Shown here one piece after another: positions 1 through 4,495 of a stretch of DNA of 5,983 nt. Below the pieces are notes generated by a model. That model was not told the origin of the DNA, searched no databases, and saw only the letters and a list, made by a program, of their open reading frames with translations. This DNA is from Eggerthellaceae bacterium (GTDB lineage Bacteria; Actinomycetota; Coriobacteriia; Coriobacteriales; Eggerthellaceae). Every line of letters begins with the position of its first letter. Position 1 is the stretch's first letter. The position numbers and the translations under genes are program-made. The stretch covers positions 1 through 5,983 of the forward strand of contig CAADXT010000044.1 in assembly GCA_900753095.1 (NCBI GenBank), written 5' to 3'.

Positions 1-118
1 GAAACGCGCCGTAGGCTGCGAAGAGGCCGTAACCGCCGATTTGCTTGAAAGCATTGGCAAGCACGCCAAGCGATTGCCTGGCGGAGCGAAATGACGGTTT
101 GTTCTGGGGCGCGCTCAT
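1..118 (-). CDS. 5' end of an unidentified protein gene, divergent from trxB
   Basis: Reading the minus strand from an ATG at 118, an open frame runs to the left edge without a stop, giving 39 codons. The peptide starts MSAPQNKPSF and continues through a basic stretch into the mostly small and hydrophobic segment IGGYGLFAAYGAF. A GAGG Shine-Dalgarno core (124-127 on the complement) lies 5 bases before the ATG, which supports this start. The polar, basic N-terminus followed by a Gly/Ala/Phe-rich stretch would suit a cytoplasmic tail leading into a first membrane helix, but too little is visible to name a family. The gene is transcribed away from trxB. It is truncated by the window edge, not by a mutation that I can see. 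Confidence 0.6.
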   Translation of the reverse strand, partial: MSAPQNKPSFRSARQSLGVLANAFKQIGGYGLFAAYGAF

Positions 119-147
119 GGGACCTCGTTTCTCTGCGTATGCCTGCT

Positions 148-153
148 ATTGTA
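148..153 (-). promoter_or_regulatory. possible -10 of the divergent minus-strand gene
   Basis: On the complement this reads TACAAT, five of six matches to a sigma-A -10 box, about 29 bases before the ATG at 118. No good -35 hexamer lies 16-18 bases further upstream, so the call is weak. The hexamer sits on the same bases as the proposed trxB -35 box. Confidence 0.25.
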
Positions 154-177
154 CGCTGAAAGGAAAGCCGGTATAAG
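149..177 (+). promoter_or_regulatory. probable trxB promoter
   Basis: A TTGTAC element (149-154) and a TATAAG element (172-177) are separated by exactly 17 bases, the optimal spacing for a housekeeping sigma-A promoter. The -10 matches consensus at five of six positions; the -35 keeps the TTG. Transcription would start near 184 and leave a leader of about 55 nt before the trxB ATG. The leader carries three closely spaced GCGC tetramers (about 184-200) that could form a tiny hairpin; no known regulatory motif was recognised. Confidence 0.5.
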
Positions 178-227
178 AGCTTGCGCTTTGCGCATGGCGC
201 GATTCCAATTCGAAGAAGAGGGGCAAG

Positions 228-235
228 AAGGTGAT
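228..235 (+). promoter_or_regulatory. Shine-Dalgarno site that decides the trxB start
   Basis: AAGGTGAT is a long match to the AAGGAGGTGATC complement of the 16S 3' end, and its GG is 8 bases before the ATG at 240. A GTG at 231 also opens the frame, but it lies inside this site and would add only three residues (MID). The ATG at 240 is therefore preferred. Confidence 0.65.
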
Positions 236-239
236 AGAC

Positions 240-1181
240 ATGGCTCAGGACAAGCCGATCGACGTTCTTATTGTGGGTGCTGGGCCTGCCGGGCTTTCCG
301 CAGGAATCTATGCTGCCCGTGCTGGCCTTTCGACGGTGATTCTGGAGGAGGCTGCCGCCGGCGGTCAGCTTGCCTCCATCGACAACCTGGAGAACTATCC
401 GGGTTTCGCCGAGGGCATCAACGGCTTCGAAGCAGCGTTTTCGCTCAAGTCCCAAGCTGAGCGTTTCGGTGCGCGAATCGTGAACGACAAGGCGGTGAGC
501 ATCGAAGACGCTTCTACGGGCTCCGGCAAGGTGCGTTTTGCCGTTCTGGGGCAGCAGGGCTCGTATAGTGCGAAAAGCGTCATCGTCGCCACGGGCGCCA
601 AGCCGACACCACTCCCCGTGCCTGGCGCCGAAGCCCTGGTAGGGAAGGGAATCTCGTACTGTGCAACATGCGACGGCAACTTCTTCCGAGGAAAAGATGT
701 GGTGGTGGTCGGCGGCGGCGACAGCGCCGTTGCCGATGCGGTGTATCTGTCTCGTATCGCCGCCACTGTCCATCTGGTGCATCGACGCGATGAGCTTCGC
801 GCGAGCCCATGGAACGTTCGCCGCCTCGAGGGGCTTTCCAACCTGGTATTCCACTGGAGCTGCACAGTTGAGGAGGTGGTGCAGCATGAGGGCAGGGTGT
901 GCGGTGTTCGCCTGAGGAACGTGCACGAGAAAAGCGCGCAAGACGTTGCGGCCCAGGGTGTTTTCGTGGCGATAGGCACGCGCCCCGACACCGCATGGCT
1001 GGGCGGCATGGTGAGCCTTGACGCTTCCGGCTACATCGAAGCGCGCGAGGGAGGCGCATCATCAGTGCCCGGCATCTTCGCAGCGGGGGATGTGCGCACT
1101 ACGCCGTTGCGTCAGGTGGTAACGGCGGTTTCCGATGGTGCCCTTGCTGCGGAGGCAGCTGCCAGTTTCCTGGCTTCATGA
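240..1181 (+). CDS. trxB: thioredoxin-disulfide reductase (NADPH, FAD)
   Basis: This low-molecular-weight thioredoxin reductase is a cytoplasmic flavoenzyme that passes electrons from NADPH through FAD and a redox-active dithiol to thioredoxin. The product is 313 residues from the ATG at 240, normal for the family. In order, the protein shows the N-terminal FAD dinucleotide-binding motif GAGPAG (13-18), the active-site CATC pair (Cys141 and Cys144) in the context SYCATCDGNFF, the NADPH-binding motif GGGDSAV (158-164), the HRR basic motif for the NADPH phosphate (181-183), and the C-terminal FAD motif GIFAAGDVR (278-286) followed by LRQVVTA. All key residues are present. The stop is TGA. No thioredoxin gene is adjacent, so its partner must lie elsewhere. 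An alkyl hydroperoxide reductase subunit is unlikely because the N-terminal thioredoxin-like domains of AhpF are absent. A ferredoxin-NADP reductase of the same fold is excluded by the CATC motif. Confidence 0.96.
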   Translation: MAQDKPIDVLIVGAGPAGLSAGIYAARAGLSTVILEEAAAGGQLASIDNLENYPGFAEGINGFEAAFSLKSQAERFGARIVNDKAVSIEDASTGSGKVRFAVLGQQGSYSAKSVIVATGAKPTPLPVPGAEALVGKGISYCATCDGNFFRGKDVVVVGGGDSAVADAVYLSRIAATVHLVHRRDELRASPWNVRRLEGLSNLVFHWSCTVEEVVQHEGRVCGVRLRNVHEKSAQDVAAQGVFVAIGTRPDTAWLGGMVSLDASGYIEAREGGASSVPGIFAAGDVRTTPLRQVVTAVSDGALAAEAAASFLAS

Positions 1182-1236
1182 TAAGATATATAGCTGTGAA
1201 TTTTCCGGGTGCTGCCATTTGGGCGGCGGCCCGCTG

Positions 1237-1255
1237 GCTAGCCGTTTTGGCTGGC
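1237..1255 (+). other. hairpin upstream of prfA, function unknown
   Basis: GCTAGCC (1237-1243) pairs with GGCTGGC (1249-1255) across the loop GTTTT, giving seven pairs with one G-U. No T-run follows on either strand, so it does not look like an intrinsic terminator. It lies in the 99-base gap between the trxB stop and the prfA ATG. An AT-rich patch just after the trxB stop (TAAGATATATAG, 1182-1193) resembles a -10 region but has no matching -35. It is unclear whether prfA has its own promoter or is read through from trxB. Confidence 0.35.
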
Positions 1256-1280
1256 AACCGAAGTGCGAAAAAGGAAGAAC

Positions 1281-2339
1281 ATGCGCGAAAAGCTTGAGAA
1301 GATCATCGATGCGTACGAAGAGCTGGAGCAGAAGCTGGGCGACCCTCAGGTTCTGGCCAACCAGCACGAATACAACAAGCTTGCAAAAAGCTATGCCGAT
1401 CAGGGCCCGCTTGTTGCAGCTGCCCGCAAGTACGTGCAGGATCTTGACGATTTGGCCGAAGCCAAGGAAATGCTCGGCGATGCCGACATGAAGGAGTTCG
1501 CCCAGGAAGAGATTTCCCGTATCGAGGGCGAGCTTCCCCAGCTTGAGGAAGACATCAAGTTCATGCTCATCCCCTCCGACCCGGCCGACGAGAAGAACAT
1601 CATCGTTGAGATCCGCGCTGCTGCCGGCGGTGATGAGGCGGCGATTTTCGCGGGCGACCTGTACAAGATGTACCTGCGTTTTGCCGATCATCATGGTTGG
1701 AAGGTTGAAACCATGGATGTTTCGCCTTCTGAAGCAGGCGGCTACAAGGAGATTCAGTTCAAGGTAACGGGCAACAAGGTGTACTCCGTCATGAAGTTCG
1801 AATCGGGCGTTCACCGTGTGCAGCGTATCCCCAAGACGGAGAGCCAGGGTCGCATCCATACGTCCACTGCTACGGTTGCCGTTTTGCCTGAAGCCGACGA
1901 AATCGACATCGACATCAAGGAAAGCGACCTTCGCATCGACGTGTTCCGCGCTGGTGGCCCGGGTGGTCAGTGCGTTAACACCACCGACTCCGCGGTGCGC
2001 ATCACCCACCTTCCCTCCGGCCTGGTAGTGCAATCGCAGGATCAGAAGAGCCAGCTGCAGAACAAGATCGCTGCTATGGCTGTTCTGCGCGCTCGCCTGT
2101 ACGAGAAGATGCTGGCCGAGCAGCAGGCTGCCGAGGGTGCCAAGCGCTTGGCTCAGATCGGATCGGGTGATCGTGCTGAGAAGATCCGCACGTACAATGC
2201 CCCTCAAGACCGTGTTACCGATCACCGTATCGGCTTCAACTCCACGTACAACGGCGTTCTTATGGGCGATTTGCTGGAAGACGTCATCACGGCGCTCCAG
2301 GCAGCTGATCGCGCTCAGAAGCTCGAAGAGGCGGTGTAG
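1281..2339 (+). CDS. prfA: peptide chain release factor 1 (RF1)
   Basis: RF1 recognises UAA and UAG stop codons in the ribosomal A site and triggers release of the nascent chain. The product is 352 residues, close to the usual 355-360. The N-terminal helical domain (about 1-100) starts MREKLEKIID. The codon-recognition tripeptide of the RF1 type, PxT, reads PKT at 184-186 in the context RIPKTESQGRIHTS; RF2 would have SPF. The catalytic GGQ loop is at 228-230 in GPGGQCVNTTDSAVRITH, so Gln230 is the expected methylation target of PrmC. The next residue is Cys231; His or Ser is common at this position in relatives I remember. The ATG at 1281 is chosen because AAGGAAG (1271-1277) lies just upstream; a GTG at 1263 would add six basic residues without a better ribosome binding site. 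The gene stops at UAG, a codon that RF1 itself reads. RF2 and the shorter RF-H type factors are excluded by motif and length. Confidence 0.97.
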   Translation: MREKLEKIIDAYEELEQKLGDPQVLANQHEYNKLAKSYADQGPLVAAARKYVQDLDDLAEAKEMLGDADMKEFAQEEISRIEGELPQLEEDIKFMLIPSDPADEKNIIVEIRAAAGGDEAAIFAGDLYKMYLRFADHHGWKVETMDVSPSEAGGYKEIQFKVTGNKVYSVMKFESGVHRVQRIPKTESQGRIHTSTATVAVLPEADEIDIDIKESDLRIDVFRAGGPGGQCVNTTDSAVRITHLPSGLVVQSQDQKSQLQNKIAAMAVLRARLYEKMLAEQQAAEGAKRLAQIGSGDRAEKIRTYNAPQDRVTDHRIGFNSTYNGVLMGDLLEDVITALQAADRAQKLEEAV

Positions 2340-2422
2340 GGTTTCGGTGTTCTATGAACGTTGAAACGCACGCTTTAAACGCAATGATGCTGCGCGAGGT
2401 TCTGACGGCGCAGGGAAACCTC

Positions 2423-2466
2423 AAAGCCCAGGGCATGGCGCGAAGGCCAATGCCCTGGGCTTTTCG
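2423..2466 (+). terminator. strong intrinsic terminator after prfA
   Basis: The arms AAAGCCCAGGGCAT (2423-2436) and ATGCCCTGGGCTTT (2450-2463) pair perfectly over 14 bases and are followed by a short T-run. With A2450 bulged, TGGC/GCCA pairing can extend the stem into the loop. The U-tail is short (TTTT, including part of the arm). It lies between prfA and prmC and points in their direction, so it should uncouple the two genes at least partly. Confidence 0.8.
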
Positions 2467-2531
2467 CTTCCCTTCATTTAACGGAACCTCGCTCGCTGCC
2501 CTGTTCCTCTTTTGAATGAAAGGCTTTTGTT

Positions 2532-3467
2532 TTGGCTGACAACGATATCTGGACCATCAAGGCGGCGCTTGACTGGACGGTGGGCTTTTTGGAGCGCAAG
2601 GGGGACGAGAATCCGCGCCTTTCGGCTGAGTGGTTGATGTCGGAGGCGACGGGCCTGAGCCGCATCGAGCTGTACGTGAACTTCGAGCGCCCTCTTTCGA
2701 TTGACGAGCGTGCGGTGCTGCGCGAGTACGTTTCGCGTCGTGGGAAAGGCGAGCCTCTGCAGCTTATCAGCGGTAAAGTGCCCTTTCGCTACCTTACCGT
2801 GCAGGTTGCGCCCGGTGTCCTTATTCCGCGCCCTGAAACCGAGGTGCTGGTGAGCGAGGCGTTTGCCGAATTGAAGCTTCCTCGGGTGGCCGACCATGTT
2901 GCGGCAGGCGAGGAAGGCGAGAAGATTGTTTCCCCTGACTTGCCGAAGCTCAAGGCGATTGACCTGTGCACTGGCTCGGGCTGCATCGCCTGCTCTCTTG
3001 CCTCCGAGTATCCGGCTGCGCAGGTAGTGGCGCTCGATATCGCCCCTGAAGCGCTTGCCCTTGCCAAGGCGAACGCGGAGACGCTTGGTCTTGCCGACCG
3101 TGTGGAGGTACGCGCAAGCGACCTGCTCGATGCCGTTTTGCCCGATGAGCGCGGTACCTTCGATCTGGTTATCTCGAACCCGCCCTATGTGCCCTCTTCC
3201 GTATGCGACAACCTTCCCAAGGAAGTAAGCGATTGGGACCCGCGCTTGGCGCTTGACGGCGGGGAAGACGGGCTCGACCTGTATCGTGCGTTTCTGCCCG
3301 ATGCGCTTTCCTGCTTGAAGCCGGGCGGGGTCCTGGCCGTTGAGCTTTTCGAGGGCCATCTCGATAGGGCAAAGGAGCTTGCCCTGGCGGCTGGGTTCAC
3401 CCAAGCACGCATTGCATTTGACCTAACGGAGCGCCCTCGCGTGCTTGTTGCCCGCAAACCGCTCTAG
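2532..3467 (+). CDS. prmC: release factor glutamine N5-methyltransferase
   Basis: PrmC (formerly HemK) uses S-adenosylmethionine to methylate the glutamine of the GGQ motif in release factors, raising termination efficiency; its substrate RF1 is encoded just upstream. The product is 311 residues, longer than the usual 275-290. An N-terminal helical substrate-binding domain (about 5-85) ends in EPLQLISGKVPFRYL (74-88). The catalytic Rossmann domain shows IPRPETEVLV (98-107), SAM-binding motif I DLCTGSGCIA (144-153), the acidic residue Asp169 at the end of strand 2, and the diagnostic NPPY active-site motif (216-219). The extra length is mainly a charged, low-conservation stretch at about 112-141. 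The TTG at 2532 is chosen because AAAGG (2519-2523) sits 8 bases upstream and the next in-frame ATG would remove the first 35 residues of the substrate domain. The stop is UAG. No clear promoter was found between the prfA terminator and this start. PrmB, the L3 methyltransferase, is the main alternative, but the position next to prfA argues for PrmC. Confidence 0.94.
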   Translation: MADNDIWTIKAALDWTVGFLERKGDENPRLSAEWLMSEATGLSRIELYVNFERPLSIDERAVLREYVSRRGKGEPLQLISGKVPFRYLTVQVAPGVLIPRPETEVLVSEAFAELKLPRVADHVAAGEEGEKIVSPDLPKLKAIDLCTGSGCIACSLASEYPAAQVVALDIAPEALALAKANAETLGLADRVEVRASDLLDAVLPDERGTFDLVISNPPYVPSSVCDNLPKEVSDWDPRLALDGGEDGLDLYRAFLPDALSCLKPGGVLAVELFEGHLDRAKELALAAGFTQARIAFDLTERPRVLVARKPL

Positions 3468-3471
3468 CGGC

Positions 3472-3496
3472 GCTGGGAAGCGTTCCCTGCTTTTTT
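3472..3496 (+). terminator. first of two tandem terminators after prmC
   Basis: Five bases after the prmC stop, GGGAA (3475-3479) pairs with TTCCC (3483-3487) around the 3-base loop GCG. A T-T mismatch and two more G-C pairs (3472-3473 with 3489-3490) extend the stem, and six T follow (3491-3496). The stem is short, so efficiency may be moderate. Confidence 0.55.
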
Positions 3497-3498
3497 CG

Positions 3499-3547
3499 GC
3501 CCCATCCCTTTCCCGTTGCTTGGGAGAAGGGATGGGGCTCTTTTTTT
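3499..3547 (+). terminator. second, strong terminator after prmC
   Basis: GCCCCATCCCTT (3499-3510) and AAGGGATGGGGC (3527-3538) pair perfectly over 12 bases. Past a bulged G3526 the stem extends by TCCC (3511-3514) with GGGA (3522-3525), closing a 7-base loop. Seven T follow at 3541-3547. It starts two bases after the previous T-run and should end the prmC transcript completely. Confidence 0.9.
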
Positions 3548-3566
3548 GAGGCGACGCTTTTCTGAC

Positions 3567-3583
3567 GGCAGATTTGCTCTGCC
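3567..3583. repeat. small perfect inverted repeat
   Basis: GGCAGA (3567-3572) and TCTGCC (3578-3583) flank TTTGC. No T-run follows in either direction, so this is not a terminator. The rest of 3548-3680 is lower in GC than its surroundings and shows no recognisable gene. Confidence 0.3.
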
Positions 3584-3684
3584 TTCTACCACAAGGGGCG
3601 AGAAAAGGGCGTTTCATAGCCGAAATGGATGAAATACATAGTTTGTGAAAATCGAATGAGCATCAATCAATTTGAAACGGATGT

Positions 3685-3713
3685 TTGAAGCAGCGCTGAA
3701 CTCGTGGTTTAAT
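3685..3713 (+). promoter_or_regulatory. promoter of the structured RNA
   Basis: TTGAAG (3685-3690) and TTTAAT (3708-3713) are spaced by exactly 17 bases. A TG one base before the -10 (TGGTTTAAT) makes it an extended -10 promoter. TTTAAT matches five of six consensus positions. Predicted initiation is near 3719-3721. Confidence 0.55.
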
Positions 3714-3719
3714 GAACTT

Positions 3720-3914
3720 GTTCGATTGGAACGCGTTCATGTGGAAGCCCTCGGCTTGGGGGAGTTCTAGAAGGCCAAAGCATGAATGCGATTCGATAGT
3801 TGAGTGAGTTTCCGCATAATGCGGGAGGGGTTAAATCGTCGACGAGCACATAGTTTCGACGTAAAGATAAGCCCGCTTACCTTCGGGGGATGAAGGTCGG
3901 CGGGCTTCTTTTTT
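3720..3914 (+). ncRNA. candidate structured small RNA, family not recognised
   Basis: A promoter ending at 3713 and a strong terminator ending at 3914 bound about 195 nt with no convincing reading frame. The RNA folds by eye into successive elements. A long arm pairs GCGTTCATG (3733-3741) with CATGAATGC (3781-3789) and extends outward through ATTGGA (3725-3730) with TTCGAT (3792-3797). A hairpin is CCGCA-TAA-TGCGG (3812-3824), extendable by wobble pairs. A third pairing is CGTCGA (3837-3842) with TCGACG (3856-3861), overlapping the palindrome TCGTCGACGA (3836-3845). The terminator hairpin closes the molecule. Three G-rich segments (3758-3762, 3823-3830, 3885-3889) lie wholly or partly in loops or linkers. 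Hallmarks of SRP RNA, tmRNA, RNase P RNA and 6S RNA were looked for and not found. It could be a trans-acting small RNA or the leader of a lost gene. No protein gene follows within 500 bases. Confidence 0.45.
3869..3914 (+). terminator. strong two-part terminator of the structured RNA
   Basis: AAGCCCGC (3869-3876) pairs with GCGGGCTT (3900-3907). After a 2x2 internal loop, ACCTTC (3879-3884) pairs with GAAGGT (3892-3897) around the loop GGGGGAT. Six T (3909-3914) follow one C after the stem. Confidence 0.85.
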
Positions 3915-4138
3915 GCGGCGTTGCTTGCAGGGGTGGGCGAGTGCCGGCGCAAAGGTCGCTCTTGCGCTTGAGGGGCGAGGGGACGGGTTGAAGGGCCGTC
4001 CGTCTTATCTGCTGGCGTGACTCGGTGCTTCCGGCTGCCTCTTCGTTGGCAGCCAACGTGCGCGAGCGGCATGGATGCAGGGTTCGTTCACGTAGTACTG
4101 TGACGCTTTTGCAAAAAACTTACCGCTTTGAAATAAAG
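3915..4138. other. gene-free stretch with three perfect hairpins
   Basis: No reading frame here looks protein-like on either strand; the minus-strand frames crossing it also run through the RNA terminator or the T-box. Three perfect inverted repeats follow one another: GCGCAA/TTGCGC (3947-3952 with 3962-3967), GGACGG/CCGTCC (3981-3986 with 3996-4001) and GGCTGCC/GGCAGCC (4033-4039 with 4048-4054). None has a U-tail. No promoter was seen in the GC-rich part; the right end (4107-4138) turns AT-rich and contains the palindrome TTTTGCAAAA (4107-4116). A TCAC-N8-GTGA dyad is at 4088-4103. Confidence 0.35.
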
Positions 4139-4169
4139 TTGTGTTAAGGCGCCGTGAAGGTGCTATAGT
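4139..4169 (+). promoter_or_regulatory. probable promoter of the T-box leader and ilvD
   Basis: The extended -10 TGCTATAGT (TG at 4161-4162, hexamer TATAGT at 4164-4169) is strong. The best -35 is TTGTGT (4139-4144), a partial match at a long 19-base spacing, which the TG extension may compensate for. Initiation near 4176 would place the start of the transcript about 10 bases before the first T-box helix, as expected for a leader RNA. Confidence 0.5.
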
Positions 4170-4175
4170 GGTCAA

Positions 4176-4431
4176 CGTTGAAAAGCGAAGACGAGGAAAA
4201 GTAGGGACGAATCCTTCCCACAGAGAGTTGGCGGTTGCTGAAAGCCAATGGTTGGACGGTCCGAAAGGCACCTCTGAGCTGTTCTGCCTGAACATCTTCC
4301 ATTCGAAGCGGACGATCTTCGGTTCGGTGGTTGGTCAGTAGGCTGAATCGGTGGCCCCGTAATCGGTCCGTGGGAACGTGCGTTCCCCCTTCTTTGTGGT
4401 CCTGATGCAGTCTGCTGCACAGGATTTTTTT
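4176..4431 (+). promoter_or_regulatory. T-box riboswitch in the ilvD leader
   Basis: T-box leaders bind a specific tRNA and let transcription continue only when it is uncharged. Stem I is clear. The basal helix pairs CGAAGA (4186-4191) with TCTTCG (4316-4321), and GGAA (4195-4198) pairs with TTCC (4297-4300) below the specifier loop. The loop carries the AGTA S-turn (4200-4203) on its 5' side and CTGAACATC (4288-4296) on its 3' side. The distal bulge AGAGAG (4222-4227) and the apical TTGGC/GCCAA stem (4228-4232 with 4244-4248), enclosing GGTTGCTG (4233-4240), are the family's most conserved features. AGTAGG (4337-4342) followed by CGG...CCCCGTAA resembles the stem IIA/B element. A terminator ends the leader. 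The specifier is read as ATC (Ile, 4294-4296), which suits ilvD, but CAT (His, 4293-4295) cannot be excluded. The canonical UGGNACC antiterminator bulge is not obvious; candidates are TGGG at 4371 and TGGT at 4397. Confidence 0.88.
4400..4431 (+). terminator. regulatory terminator of the ilvD T-box
   Basis: TCCTG (4400-4404) pairs with CAGGA (4420-4424) and, past a bulged A4405, TGCAG (4406-4410) pairs with CTGCA (4415-4419) around TCTG. Seven T follow (4425-4431). Its position, 64 bases before the ilvD ATG and directly after the T-box domain, makes it the expected off-state structure, so control is at transcription, not translation. Confidence 0.85.
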
Positions 4432-4437
4432 ATGCCT

Positions 4438-4451
4438 GGGTTTTCGAACCC
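4438..4451 (+). other. TTCG-tetraloop hairpin between terminator and ilvD
   Basis: GGGTT (4438-4442) and AACCC (4447-4451) enclose the tetraloop TTCG. It lies downstream of the regulatory terminator, so it would be present only in read-through ilvD mRNA. It stays clear of the ilvD Shine-Dalgarno AAAGGGGTGTGATC (4480-4493). A role in mRNA stability is possible but unproven. Confidence 0.35.
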
Positions 4452-4495
4452 GTGAAATGAGCCAATGAGCCCAACAAAGAAAGGGGTGTGATCAG

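Noticed and set aside
1182..1193. A prfA promoter at the TAAGATATATAG patch
   Set aside because: No acceptable -35 hexamer lies 16-19 bases upstream, so it is mentioned only as an AT-rich patch.
1176..2225. A 349-codon open frame on the minus strand across prfA
   Set aside because: It lies opposite the well-supported RF1 gene, has no recognisable domain and reflects codon bias of the sense strand.
2354..2515. A 53-codon plus-strand frame between prfA and prmC
   Set aside because: It has no convincing ribosome binding site and runs straight through both arms of the terminator at 2423-2466.
3720..3914. A 6C-type actinobacterial RNA on the minus strand, because the G-rich loops read as C-runs there
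   Set aside because: Both the promoter and the U-tailed terminator point along the plus strand. The C-runs are five, not six or more, and no T-run ends a minus-strand transcript.
3767..4072. A 101-codon minus-strand frame between prmC and ilvD
   Set aside because: It overlaps the small RNA terminator, its composition is basic and low in hydrophobic residues, and it has no domain. The neighbouring minus-strand frame at 4005-4295 covers T-box stem I and is rejected for the same reason.
4088..4103. A CRP/FNR-like operator at the TCAC-N8-GTGA dyad
   Set aside because: Such sites have TGTGA-N6-TCACA or TTGAT-N4-ATCAA order; this half-site order is reversed and the dyad is short enough to be chance.
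4438..4455. A tRNA T-arm, suggested by the TTCGAAC-like sequence
   Set aside because: The stem and loop lengths do not fit a T-arm, and no acceptor, D or anticodon arm surrounds it.
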